DNA of 64,000 nt from Branchiostoma floridae (lineage: Eukaryota; Chordata; Leptocardii; Amphioxiformes; Branchiostomatidae): NCBI RefSeq assembly GCF_000003815.2, contig NC_049980.1, forward strand, positions 10,243,449-10,307,448, written 5' to 3'. Positions 41,189-53,077 of the stretch are shown piece by piece. The notes beneath the pieces were generated by a model that was not told the origin of the DNA, searched no databases, and saw only the letters and a list, made by a program, of their open reading frames with translations. Position numbers and translations under genes: made by a program. How positions within the stretch are numbered: the first letter of the stretch is position 1; each line of letters opens with the position of its first letter.

Positions 41189-42218
41189 GACACCCCATCC
41201 CCTCCAGGTGTGGTATTCGGCCCTCCGACTGGGTCAGTGCGCCTGTTTCTTGACCAGTCTCGCTTGAGAAGTCTTGCTTACGGGGCTGTATGGTCAGGTA
41301 ACTTGTTTGTCATAACAATGGGGCGACTGAAACAACAGGCACACCTGCCTTCATCACCCCATGGGTCACCCCACAGAACTTTGTACCCTTCCAAGGTCAT
41401 TTGCAGGTGAAGAAGGAATGATGCAATGTAGGTATTCAGGGTTACATGCGGTCGTCTTTCCCGACATGAACACAGATATAACACTTGATATTCATATAAT
41501 AGCGCCTTCAAGCTTTACTCAAACTGCGCAGCACGGGACATGTACATGTGGCTTAAATACTTCATATCGTAGTACAGTTTAGAACTATCTCCTACATAAC
41601 ATTCCAATCGCACTACGGGTGTACATTCGCTCTATAGATATCTACCTAGCGTTGATTATATATACAATACAATCTAAAGGCACTTGCGGACGAATGATAA
41701 GCAAAACAGCACTGTCACGCCCTGTTGTATCATGTCTAATAGAAATACGTGACAGACTCTTCTTAGATGTATGTAACATGGTCCAATACAAATGGCACGC
41801 CTCCTGGCGGAATGCAAGTGTAACACACTATCGGTGAAAAGGTGTCGTCGGCATATCTCGTTTCCTCGATGTGATGATATACCACAATACATTGTACAAG
41901 TTAACTGGTGGAAGTTCCTTGACTCGAAAATCGATGACAGCTACACAAGGGAATTAGTATTGCAGAATTTTGAAAAGACATTTACCATGAGAAGGTAATA
42001 TATCATTTGCAGCGATACATGTCTAAGTTTGTTACTTTTCACAAAGAAAATGTTTCTCGTGGACAGAGACTAAATAAAAGGGTGATGTACGCAGAAAACT
42101 CAAGTCTCTTTGTGTTGTAGCTAACGAAACCTGGTCCTTATATAAACAGACATGAGAGGGATGGACTAAAATTGAATGAAGAATGGAGTTCCAGGATGGC
42201 GTCCTTCTGGTGACGTCA

Positions 42219-44717
42219 TCACTCCCTGACCATGGAGACTGTGGGGATGTCCGTGCCGACCTCTTGACCCTCCTGCGCAAGCGCACAGCACGGACAACAC
42301 AGGTGTAGTAGCAGATCTGTCACCAGGGAGCCCTCTATGCCCTTCTGTTCTCGGATCTTCCCTCGAATCTGCAGAATAAAAAAAAGAGATTATTGTACAT
42401 TTGGGTACCAACCCAGCTGGACTCTCCAAGCAGAGTTTGATTGGGAACATTGTTAGTCTCTACTCTCTACCACTGACTACGCCGGGTATCATAGACCTCA
42501 TCATAGGGAAAATAATTTGTCAGGGAAGTTTTGGGAAAAGTTTTGCTATGAGTGGAGTTTGTCGGCTTCGCAGGGAAAACATCAACCTAACTTCTAAGGG
42601 TGGAGTCTGACTCCCCTGGTCCCGTTTTCGAATTCTGGGATCCAGCCAATTCTGTCATCAGTCTTGCACCTTGCAAATTCTTAACAGCACTAATGTTTAA
42701 CGTAACAACAGCTTGGCAGTTTATGTTGAATGGCTCGGTCTAAAATTAAGTTCTCATTATTCAGAGCGGCACAAATGTAAAACCCCTTCAACGCCCTCAA
42801 AGACTGGGAACAGGAAACGACTGCTAACGCCGTAACGGGAACCAGATGTCCTCATCTCGGTGATTTTCCCCTAGTTGTGCCAGGGCTGTGCTAAAATGTA
42901 GTAAAAAGTAGGAAGCTGTTTATATAAACAGTGGGGCCTTGAATAAGCCCCTATGCTGTAGTCCTGTCTAATAATGTTATGAGCAAAATTTGTGTCAGAA
43001 AAACCGAGGAGCCAGAATTTAAAGCCCTTCATGAGTTCAAACATCTGATTGAGTGAATGGCTGGCAATCATGATTTTCCAAGCAGATCCTACGATAGCAT
43101 AAGATAGTACTAAACTGGCCAAGGAGTGTAGTCAGCCAAGAGGTGTACATTTGTCATGTAGGTAGCAAAACACACTTCTAGGCCGGCTTTACTCTTCTGG
43201 GGTTCCGGCAGCGATCTTCTTTGATGCTATCTTATGCTACAGTAGGATCTGCTCGGAGATTTCGATGATTGTTATCATCATCGGCTGGCTGCAGCTATGG
43301 TATATACCGATGTAATAATAGTATATTATCGTGTTTTTGTGAAAGTCGTGGACCAGGCGTGGACTGTGGTCTGAACTGTGGGTTGGGCAGGAAAAGATTG
43401 GGGAAAATCGATCTGCCCCGTAATAAGACAGAACAGCTGAAACAACAGGATCCCCGGGGGTGCTCCCTAGGTGCACCGTCCCTCATCAGTAATCTCTCCA
43501 AGCAGATGTTGTGACGGAAAAATTTTGCCAGATTCTCCAATGCCAGATTGTATCAGCCTGGTATCCAGCCGTATCATAGCTCCCGAGTCTCTTCTGTCCT
43601 CTCCGCAAATATTTTACAGAGCTGCTTGTCGGATATCTCAAGACTCAACAAGCCGCTATAGAAACTCTGCCTGTCCTGGATAGCAGAAAAGTTGGCCTGT
43701 AACTTTGCAAGCCCAGGAAATAATCTGGCGCTCAAATAGACTCTTTCAGTCGCCAAGCCATTGAAGAAAGGTTCATTGTACGTTCAGTTGGAAGCAGCAT
43801 GGAGGAAGGGGACTTAATCCTGTATCAAACAGCTTTGACTAGTGGTGAAGAATTCTGATGGGGGCGATCACATCCTGTAAACGTTGACCCTGAACTTTTC
43901 TAAGTCAACAAGCCTCCTCCGCGGTTTCCATTTCAATATGGGGGCCTGTTTTCAGACAGGGGTGATCCAACTGACCAAATGGGAGGTGAAAATTTGGGAC
44001 AGATTTTACAGTTTTTCGAGCGTGGAGACAGTTCCATCTTCATAAAAACCAACAATATCTTCTTATACATACATATTATCAATAACGAAACATTAACCCT
44101 TGCAAAACCATCGCACGGGATGGCAACATAAAATTTATGACCAATCCCTCAGTTTCCTAGCGGCAGCCCCATGTAAAATTGGAAAGGGGATTCCGGCAGT
44201 CCAAAGTCAACGTTAGTGAGGGGCTAGTGACATAATTTGACAGGACTATCGCGTAGTCGTTGAACTTGAAACAAGAATGAAACAGTAACAAAATACTCGG
44301 TGTGAACCTTAGTAAACGTTGTATACGAACTTTTTAAGATTGGTGAATGGTGATGAGAAACAACAAGTTTATGTTTGGAGGAAACACTTCAGATCACTTC
44401 ACTCTAGTACTACTAGTCCTCGCACAACATCTTTTCTTGGGCGTAAAACTTCACTTCTATAGAATATTGCTGCGTCTTACTTACTCAAATTCGTATTGGA
44501 TATAACGTCTTCAGAAAAAAGTTCTTGTGCACTTTACCTGTGCCCTGAACCAGGCTCCCACGAGAGGCACCAGCGTCAGGACTCCGCAGACCAGACAGTC
44601 CTCGCCCACGGCCTCGGCGTTCCTGCCCGCCGTGTAGCAGGGCGCCAGGTACGTGATCAGGCACAGCCCGATGTTGTCGAAACACCCGAGCAGGCCGTGG
44701 TTCCACTCGCGACTCAT
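42219..44717 (-). CDS. PLAC8/cornifelin family protein
   Basis: Small cysteine-rich, membrane-associated family; members affect cell growth, differentiation and, in plants and fungi, cadmium handling. Two exons, 44538-44717 and 42219-42368, join in phase 0 to 109 residues. MSREWNHGLLGCFDNIGLCL is the typical opening, followed by TYLAPCYTAGRNAEAVGEDC. The second exon opens IRGKIREQKGIEGS and carries the cysteine cluster LCCPCCALAQEGQEV. Length and motif order agree with vertebrate PLAC8 and cornifelin. The C-terminal tail (GTDIPTVSMVRE) is not conserved. The intron of about 2.2 kb holds several MITE ends. No clear poly(A) signal was seen just downstream. Whether it is nearer PLAC8, PLAC8L1 or cornifelin cannot be decided. 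Confidence 0.92.
43077..43257. mobile_element. Complete MITE in the PLAC8-like intron
   Basis: Left TIR CAAGCAGATCCTACGATAGC then ATAAGATAGTA. Right TIR ATGCTATCTTATGCTACAGT then AGGATCTGCTCGG. The interior has GGAGTGTAGTCAGCC facing GGCCGGCTTTACTC. About 180 bp, non-coding. A partial relative lies at 36050-36155. Confidence 0.8.
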
Positions 44718-44849
44718 CGTGAAGACGGGATTGTAGATGGGTTGGTCGTGATGGTAGAGGAAAGGTAAAGGTCACAGGAGAGCTGGTTTTTCCCGGGATA
44801 GCCCAGTGAGATGGAGGGTGAGGCGGAGTAGAGAGGGACGCGCCCAAAT

Positions 44850-46195
44850 GTGTACAATGTGATCCGCAGACGTGATGAGGACAGGCAGACCCCGGGGGTA
44901 AACCACGCCTGTATCTGTGAGGGTAGTGAAAAGCACGGTGGAAAACGAATATGTGGTATCAGGGTATTTGTATACATGTGGTATATCCGTCAACAAGGAA
45001 GGAACGCCCACACCTTTTCACTTTCACCAGGATGTTCCAAGAATTGGTCAGCCAATATTACTCCTGTTTTGTTTCCGTGCCGCTCACGCCTTTTTTGTTT
45101 CATAAACTATTATATAAAAAGATGTACTCTAAGTTTGGAAAGAACACATCTTTTCTGTTATGGCTTTACAATTAGACCTAAACTGACAGTATTCAATTCC
45201 CATCGTGCCTTGGCTCTTGCCTGCCGAACTCTAACTTTATACACTACAGTATATCGATGTTCCCTTCTTCGTCAGCTTTGCAATGTTTATCATTCATCAT
45301 TTTTCATATCAGTTTCATTTATCGGTAACTTGCGTCGGGTTTATAGGGTCGACATTTGTCGAAGATGTTACTTCATTATCGGGGGCGGGAAAAGGACTGA
45401 TTATTTCATATAATATAGTCTGAAGCAGCGTTCCGCCAGCATTTTAGAAGTCTCGGAACTGTTCGCCTCTAGTTACAAGACCCAAGTTTACAAGTATACT
45501 GGACGGTCCCCTGTTTAGCCAGAAGCAACCACACCCCAGTGCGAAGTTGACCTCCAAGAGGGGCACACATAGCGGTCCAAATTTGGGGAGTTGGCACCTC
45601 CGTGGGGCATGGACTAGTCAACTAACGTCGCGCGGGGGGAGGGGGAGATTGTTTCAAACTTTACAACACTTCAGAATAAATGTGGAAACGGACTAAGAAG
45701 CTGATTTTCAGCTATTTGCCAATGTTATATCTACATGTGTAACGTACATAGCACAAACCTCTGAAAGTATTTAGTTACCCCCTAGAGCTAAATCACAAAG
45801 ACCTAGCAAGAAGGTCACCATACCAACAAAAGCTTGAAGGAGGGTATTTCTGGGGGTTTCCAGTCAATAAAATCTATAATTAAAAACCTCCTTGCCTTTT
45901 CCTGTTCAAATCTAACTACATGTAATAACACTGAATCAAGAGAAGTGATGATAATGAAGGACTTCTATGGCAGAGTAAGCCAACCCTTGAGGAAAGGTTC
46001 CTTGCCAGCTTGCATTGGGGGGTGGCCAACAAATAACACATCACAGCACTCCCTAGCAGTGTACCAACACAGTGCATGTATCCTGAATCCGAGCACTTCT
46101 ACAGCAAAAGGGACACATTTAATGCTAGTTTGCATTACATGTAATGCTAAAAAAATGAATCAGTTATTTCCGGAGGAGCAGTTTCAACTGGAGTG
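44850..46195. other. Spacer upstream of the PLAC8-like gene
   Basis: This must contain the PLAC8-like promoter but no core element stands out. A long forward frame (187 codons from 44850) was examined and has no domain, no signal and no splice logic, so it is not called. Confidence 0.3.
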
Positions 46196-46198
46196 ATA

Positions 46199-46315
46199 TA
46201 GCCTAAGTACCATCCTCCATAATGACCGCTGGCTCAGTCCTTTCATTTGTTATCTGTGGTTAGCAAGCTAAAGTACTGAGCCAGTGGTCACTATGGAGGA
46301 TGGTACTCAGGCTAA
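46199..46315. mobile_element. Palindromic MITE of about 117 bp
   Basis: Left arm TAGCCTAAGTACCATCCTCC then ATAATGACCGCTGGCTCAGT. The right arm is the reverse complement (ACTGAGCCAGTGGTCACTAT then GGAGGATGGTACTCAGGCTA). The arms are about 40 bases each around a loop of about 35. Confidence 0.85.
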
Positions 46316-46335
46316 GTGTAACAATGGTGTTCAAG

Positions 46336-46514
46336 TACACTGGAAGCCGCTTAATTGCACAACCAATTTGCCAACGAATTCCGTGCAATTATCCGGCGTG
46401 TGTGATAATGCGAAGTTACCCAGTTGGACCGCACCACCACATGGATTTGGGGATTCCGTGCAATTGACCGAAGTGTGCCTTTATCCGACGTGCAATTAAA
46501 TGCCTTCCACTGTA
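46336..46514. mobile_element. Tigger/pogo-like MITE of about 180 bp
   Basis: Left end TACACTGGAAGCCGCTTAAT then TGCAC. The right end, read inward, is TACAGTGGAAGGCATTTAAT then TGCAC. The TA plus CANTGGAA start and TA flanks recall TcMar-Tigger/pogo ends. It follows the previous MITE by 20 bases and fully explains the short frame across it. Confidence 0.6.
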
Positions 46515-46539
46515 CCACCTACCATCCTTGCCCAACAGA

Positions 46540-46620
46540 TCTGAGTTTTTGTGGCGACATCGATAGCGGTCATGATTTGTAATCTGCCGCCCCGGGTTCG
46601 ATCCCAGGTATCGGCATGTT
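46540..46620 (+). repeat. tRNA-like SINE head
   Basis: A perfect pol III B box (GGGTTCGATCCCAGG, about 46594-46608) follows a degenerate A-box region (GTGGCGACATCGATAGCGG). A proper tRNA cloverleaf could not be closed, so a SINE or tRNA relic is more likely than a working tRNA gene. Confidence 0.45.
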
Positions 46621-47304
46621 TGTTTCTTTCTGTTCTTACTCGCCCCTCTCAATTTCTACATAAGAGTGATACTCCTAGCCAACCAAAAACCTACTACACC
46701 ACAATGAAGGTGTTACATTTTTTTGTAAGTCCACGTACAACAAATGTTACTGTTACGGCTTGATTGGCCTAGTTCCATAAACTAGAAAAAAATCTTAACT
46801 GCTAGAACTGAATGAAGTGATAATGCTATTCATATAAAAACCACAATATACCAGAATTCAAGACAATTCTTACATTTCATTCTACCATCTTTACTTCAAT
46901 CCATCATTTCCTTTCAGATCTAGAGTGTTACACATGTAACTGATCCAGTGTGGCATTACTTGACAATAGATCAGTAGGGAACAAGTAGCTTAGATATTGG
47001 CAATATTGACAAATAACAACAAAAGCAATCAACATGTCAATCAAAAGTTCCAATGAAATCCCATCACATCTACTTGTTGTTCAATTTCAATGTAGTTAGT
47101 TAACATATTTCAGGGTGCCACTTTGTATCACAAGCGATACTGGTCAAAGTTGACATGTAGTGAAATAATGTACAGCTGAAGTTTTGTTTTGTTCTGGTGC
47201 AGTTTGGTCAAGTAAAAGTGACATATAGATTCACATCACTGAAACCTCTTTGTTGGCTATATATACCAGCTATGTATGTCTAGATTTGTTGATGTTTCTT
47301 CTGT

Positions 47305-49547
47305 TCACTGCGGGAGTGTTTCCCGAGCGTACTCCGGTGGTGTGTACTTGCCCTCCTTGATCAGTTTGTCCCTCCTTTCACGGATGATCCTCAGCCGTTC
47401 TTTCTGCATAAATTATACAGAAAAGCAAATTATACCATGAAAAGTTCAACATATGGTACACTTTTATTAATTTCTAGACCTCAACATCTTTTGTCTTTGT
47501 CACTCCATTTCATCAAGTAATCGGTGAAGACGTTTTATTTTGTAATACGCACTGATTATTTTCAAAGCAGGAAATCTAAGGAATAAAGACACATGTACTA
47601 ACTTTCATATTGCATGCATACACTAGTCTGACTATCTACAAACGGAATGAAAATTGTAAAAATTTGCATTCTATCCTGTGTCTTCACACATCACGCCAAA
47701 AATAAGTAAATTCAAAAGAGGGTAATATCATTTTGTACCAAGCAAGGCTAAAAACAGATTTAGTGTCAAGCTAAGAGACCTTACTTACCTAACTAACAAA
47801 ATAAGAGAGTTGGATGAAACTTTGAACAGAGAATACTGCTCTTCTCCTTACATAGTTCTAGGGGCTGAGGTAGCTNNNNNNNNNNNNNNNNNNNNNNNNN
47901 NNNNNNNNNNNNNNNNNNNNNNNNNNNNNNNNNNNNNNNNNNNNNNNNNNNNNNNNNNNNNNNNNNNNNNNNNNNCACCAAGGAGCTTTTATCAGTAGGA
48001 GAGAGTATGGAGTTACCCGCCCGCTGTGCGCCTTTGTTTTGCCCAGTTAAATCCCGCAGCGCCGCTTTGTTTACTGCCCGTCGCGGTGCCGCTTTGATAA
48101 GATGTTCGTAGCGCCGGTTGGCGCGGTTTCTATGCTAATGAGCCACGCCATGACGTCATAGCCCTCGAGCCAGCCCGAAGCCCGATCGGCAAGAGGCGAA
48201 GTGGGTCAGGTTTCCGACGATTCCCTTATTTGGAAAACTCGGCAGGCATGTGACTACGTCATCTTGCGGTAGAGGGCACAATGGCGGACAGTTTGATATG
48301 TTTCTCTTCGCCGTACAACAAACATGGGCCAGTTTAGGCCTATTTTCGCGGATCGAGGTCTGTTTTCTTGCGATAGAATTATGAATTTTCACATGTATTT
48401 TCAGATGGCTACTAAAAAAATATGACGTTTTTCTTCATTTAGCTGATATTTTTTCGTAACTGTTGATGATGTGCTCGGTAAAATGGCGTGTTCACTGTTG
48501 GTCGAACCTTGCTCATTTTTGTCGAACCACCCGTGTTTTTAGAGGATACATCGGGCCTGGAATGAGGTGAAGGTAAGGCGGGAGAGCATAGTTTTCATGG
48601 TTTTCGTTACGATCGGGTTTTCGTATATAATGTCTTGAGTTCTCCAGGCATAATTTTGAACTTTGTATTTGTATCGATTTATGAAATATATCTGTTGCAT
48701 ACTTTAAAAAAAAAACTTGGTTCCTGAGATCATTGAGTCAGGTTTTTCACAGTCATCATTAATTGTAGGAATATTACCAGTTTTTTTCGTAGACTTTGCC
48801 TCAGACAATTTTGCCTTTAGGCTTAGCCCGTACCCGAGCGGCGGCGCTGTCCGGTAGCCGTATGACTTTGAAATTTCACCCTCAGTCAGAGAGAATATTG
48901 CCGCCGCTGTATGTATTCCGAAGTTACTCTTCTGTTCAACATCGTCAACAAAATCGCAAAAATCAGATCGCTACACACAATGTTTGTATCCCCAGGCCGC
49001 CCCACCATGAAAATGACCACAAAACAAAGGGAAAACAAAAGCTTGCGTGGGTGAAATGTATGCAGATGCGGGTTTTTGACACGTGGGTGTTAATAAAATT
49101 TTGTCGCCCGCTACGAACATACGAACAATGGAAACTAATCCGTACTCTCTCCTACTGATGAAAGCTCCTTGGGAAAATCCAATAAAATAGTGACATGACC
49201 AAAGGGACATGGAACATATGATAGTAGTGTAGACTTTTCAAGGTTTCTTCATAGTGCACTAGGAAATTTCTAAATACTAAGATAGCTTTGCATGAGAAAC
49301 TGAAACATAACAATACCGAATGACATGTCCATACACGTTATATAATGCAAAACAAGGTACAGATGATGCACTGTAAAGTGTAAACATGTCCAAGGACATG
49401 TCTAACTCTAAATCATGACCAGAAAAGACATAATTTTTGACTGACCTTCTCAAAATGGAAACACCTGTGAGTTTGTCCATTTTCATCACTACTGGCGCCA
49501 GATAGCATCCAGTGGTCCCATTTGTGGCCAAGGTTTAGGATCGGCAT
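47305..49547 (-). CDS. Unrecognised small gene, at least two exons, gap inside
   Basis: First exon 49446-49547 starts MPILNLGHKWDHWMLSGASS and ends RCFHFEK at a GTCAG donor. Last exon 47305-47403 encodes KERLRIIRERRDKLIKEGKY then TPPEYARETLPQ and TGA. Both are in phase 0, so direct splicing would give 66 residues; further exons could lie in the 100-N gap or the intron. The second part is highly basic and helix-prone, like small mitochondrial or ribosome-associated proteins, but no family was recognised. The start is about 700 bases from the divergent BAG2 start. That the two exons belong together is inferred from strand, phase and order only. Confidence 0.4.
47876..47975. other. Assembly gap, 100 N
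   Basis: Exactly 100 N, a conventional placeholder for a gap of unknown length. One end of a terminal-inverted-repeat element abuts the gap directly, which suggests that repeats blocked assembly. Confidence 0.98.
47976..49172. mobile_element. TIR element of about 1.2 kb, left end at the gap
   Basis: Left end CCAAGGAGCTTTTATCAGTA then GGAGAGAGTATGGA; right end (49139-49172) is its reverse complement with two changes. The unit is GC-richer than its surroundings, holds TGACGTCA (about 48152) and an ATGGCGGAC word (48281), but no transposase frame could be read. The gap may hide the true left terminus. It lies between the two exons of the unrecognised minus-strand gene. Confidence 0.65.
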
Positions 49548-49837
49548 GGTGGAACTGTGCTGAGATTGACAAACCAATGAACAGAATACAATATAATTGC
49601 AGTAGGGTCACAAACTTTGGGATGTTAAAAAAATAATTATTTTGTAACATCTTTCACTGTTCGACAGTTATACTTTCATCAACGCTTGCTAAGCTACGAG
49701 CCCGAATGTAAACGCACTACACGGCTAGAGCGTGGCCCTACTTCTTATGGATTCGTTGCTGGTGTTATGAGGGACTTAATTCTTCATACTAACCAGATTT
49801 TTTACCAAAGCAAGGAGAAACACCCACTCACCCAAGG

Positions 49838-49920
49838 GCAAATATGGCGGCGGAGAAACACACTCTCCACTCTCGCGAAGTCTCGCGACCTTAAAGGTCA
49901 AATCACTGTCTCGCGAGAAC
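49838..49920. promoter_or_regulatory. Candidate bidirectional promoter, TCTCGCGA motifs and YY1 site
   Basis: TCTCGCGA occurs at 49871 and 49881, and the full palindrome TCTCGCGAGA at 49909-49918. AATATGGCGGCGG at about 49840 fits the YY1 consensus AANATGGCGGC. The cluster lies between the start of the unknown minus-strand gene (49547) and BAG2 (50244). In human CpG-island promoters both motifs sit near start sites of housekeeping genes. The motifs are seen; shared promoter use is inferred. Confidence 0.6.
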
Positions 49921-50243
49921 AAGGCAGGTTATACCATTATCAGAGTAGTGATATCAAGGAATTGTGTATTCATTTTGCTACAAGTATACACAATATATAC
50001 ACTTATTTTTTATATACATATTTACTATATGTACATATTCAATAATATTTATTCACATTAAATGATATTTTCCTCTTAATGAATATATCACAAATTTTGC
50101 CACCATAGTCCCTACCCTAAAGTGAGTAGTTAAGCCTGAAGCTGGCATATAACGTTACTCTTACTCTTAGAATTTTCTGGGAGGTGAACTGCCAAACTGG
50201 ACCGAAACTGTATTGTTGTGGCGGCGGTGGAAGGGCAGGGACC

Positions 50244-53077
50244 ATGGGGGACCAAAACCTGACAGAAATGACAGCAGAGGACAAGCGGGGGATGTTCTCA
50301 CGCACAGAGAGTATGGCCCAGCACTCTGGCAGGTATGGGAGTGGTCTCGCAGCCGCCGCCGGTCCCTATCAAGCTAACGTAATACTCCCAAATCATGATC
50401 ATGTTCTAAGAAAGTTGCAGAGCCCGTACAGCAGTGTGTCAAAGTCAGGGATTTGGCGCGCAGCATCGTGCATGCAAATTTGTTTCAGCCCTTTCTATTC
50501 CCTGAAACTAGAGTTCGGGGACCTCATACCTCCATGAAATATCTATTGCTTTTTTGTGGATGGTATGTATGTTTATGGTCGGTTGTATTTGAGAGTAATG
50601 GTTGACTTACTTACTTGACTTATGTCGGGTGCTTCTCCTCCCCTGCCACCCGAACCACAGTCGCAGCCCAGAAGTTTCTGTCAGTCATCGCCTTCCCCAA
50701 GTTGTCCGCCTGTAGACCAGTATCCCGGCTTAATACATCTAGATGTATGGTTATATAATATAAATGTTATGGGAAAGTAGTGGTGTATTTATTTAATGAC
50801 ACAGAGGATGTCCATCTGATTAGTAATTATCAAAATGTGACACTTAATTGTGTAATGTGCGTTTAAGAGGTCGACGGCATATGGTAGCGTGGTGTTCCTT
50901 AAGCTTGATGTTTGGCATTTAAAATGTCTAAGGTTGTCAGCATTATTGAGGTTCGACTATGTGCCTAAGAGCTGTGTGGTGGGAGGAAGTTGGGAAACTC
51001 AGAAAGAAGAAGGGATGTGGCCAACTTTAGTCAGATGGTGATTTGATTTTCCACCAATATGTCATAACATCAGCTGTTCACACGGTACAAAAACGAGATG
51101 CACACTTTCCTCTGACATTCCTACACCAACTGTAAGATGAATTCTTGGCGCCAACCCCGTCTGCTAAAAAACAAGTACCATTGGCTACGAAAGAGACAAC
51201 TAACAACTGTCCCTTATCGTAACAAAATCAGAACATCTGTATCGCCCATAAAACTTCTGACACCCAACCCAGATGAGAGGACCTAATGGCATTTTAATCA
51301 CCATGTCACTCAAATCAGCAGTACAGTATGTGAGACATCCATACCTGTTAAGCGTTATCGTTAAATGTACCTCAACTTCTTACAATTATACTTACGCTTC
51401 ACATCTCCATGATATCCTAAGCAGACATAAATAAAACTAGTTATCATATTAAAAAAACACGGGATTCCCCAAACAGCTGTCACCTCACCATCTGCTTGGA
51501 GCTAAGCCCATTAACAAACACATAAAGCAGGATGCCTGTACCAATATATCTCAAATATAGGGGTGATTTCTGATATTATTACATCGATTATAACGACAGA
51601 TACGGCTCCCAAAATCTCATCGATTCGAGCTTTCATCACACCCCACCAACACAACAAGTAGGAAACTAATCCATCCAGCCGTTCTTGAGTAATCATCTAC
51701 ACAGACAGAGACACATAACAGAAAATATAACCTCCATTCCATGACATTTCATGGAGGTAATAACAAAAAAAACATGCCCAGAATAACTCATTGTCAACAT
51801 AATGCAATTTGCATAATTTTGTATTACTTCTTGTTGATATACTGTCTAGTATATCAATCGGCTTGCCTGGCATTGTACTATTTATGTACTACTATGAAAT
51901 AGAAATTATGTAGTTAGTACGGAAGGTGAACAAACATAGTCCCCACGCTGTGCTAAAATCTATATATGTATATATCTCATCTACAGATGATGATGATGAA
52001 TTGATAATGATCCAATCATGCAGAAATGTAGCCAGGCAGAGAGTTGACATCCCCAACAATTGTTGTACATGTCTGTTCACACCCCAGGTTGATTGAGATG
52101 CTGGACCAGATAGAGAAGAGAGTGGAGGTACTGAGGGAGCAAGCCTCTGCACTGGAGCTGGAGAAGGCCAGCATGCTGGAGGCACTACATACACTACAGA
52201 ATAGCAAGGATCTACAGTACTGCAGTCCTGGTCAGTACATGTATACAATACAACCTAGGTTATTCAGTATTGGCTGAGGCATGCCCGACTGCGGGTAGGA
52301 TCTGGGACTGACAGTGATACGGAATACCCAACGTTGTATTTTATTCTTATCATGCCAACACGAGCAAACTAAACTTAATTGCAGAATAGAGCATGTCCCT
52401 ATATTTGGAAAATGATGCACAATATGTGTAATCTAAAAAGTAACAATACATATGAAATGTAAAAAGTTTCTTTATGATCTTTAAAGTCCATTGAGCAATG
52501 TCAGATCAGATGTTTGGTAGCTCAGTGGCGCAGTCTCTGGTGGAAAGGAGATGCAAGTTTATCATATCCACCTGCCATTGGCAGCCAGTGGATGAGCAAG
52601 ATTTCGAGGGAGTGCCTTGGAGTATAATGAGCTTGAAATAGTGTGTTTAAAATGTTTCTAACAGCACCAGGTGAATAGTTGGACTTTAAAGCTGTTCATT
52701 GTATCAACTACCAGTCTTATATTCCAGGTGAAAGGGAAGAGATTCAGATCACAGCAGAACGTCTGGTTTGTCGCTGCCTCACGGTCGACGTTTGTGTCAA
52801 CACCGTCCGCAACCAGCAGCAGGAAGATGCACTCCATAGGGTCAACACCGTCTTAGACGAGATCTCCGAGAAAATCCGGGACGACATGCGGGCAAACTAT
52901 GACACCCTTCTCCTGTACTATAATGCCTGCTGTCCTGACACGACAGGACCCATAGACCTGAAGTTCCAGGCCCTGGTTATAGAGTGTGCAGCTGAAGACC
53001 AGAAGAAAATCAGGAAACGTCTAGAGTCGCTTCTGAGGACTCTAGAGTACGCTGAGAAGTCCATGCCGAAGAAGTGA
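50244..53077 (+). CDS. BAG2: BAG family molecular chaperone regulator 2
   Basis: BAG2 is a cytosolic Hsp70 nucleotide-exchange cofactor that also inhibits the ubiquitin ligase CHIP. Exons 50244-50332, 52088-52230 and 52728-53077 join in phase to 193 residues (human about 211). MGDQNLTEMTAEDKRG opens the protein in strong context (GGACCATGG). Residues about 28-80 form a coiled coil (LIEMLDQIEKRVEVLREQAS, EKASMLEALHTLQNSKD) as in BAG2. The third exon is the C-terminal BNB/BAG domain: GEREEIQITAERLVCR, TVRNQQQEDALHRV, and the signature KFQALVIECAAEDQKKIRKR followed by LESLLRTLEYAEK. The C-terminal extension of the vertebrate protein is absent. Convergent with USP14. Confidence 0.95.
52260..52350. 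mobile_element. Diverged copy of the ACACGGTGTATTCCG MITE family in BAG2 intron 2
   Basis: The right arm reads GTGATACGGAATACCCAACG then TTGTATTTTATTC, a variant of the terminus at 55890-55917. The left arm is too worn to define. Confidence 0.5.

Noticed and set aside
44850-45413. 187-codon forward frame, the longest single frame in the window
   Set aside because: No recognisable domain, signal peptide, splice-site pattern or compositional signature. It lies in the upstream spacer of the PLAC8-like gene and fits chance expectation for six frames over 64 kb.
52515-52580. Possible tRNA with a good A box (TAGCTCAGTGGCGCAG)
   Set aside because: The B-box position is worn (GCAAGTTTATC) and no cloverleaf can be closed; at most a SINE or tRNA relic in a BAG2 intron.
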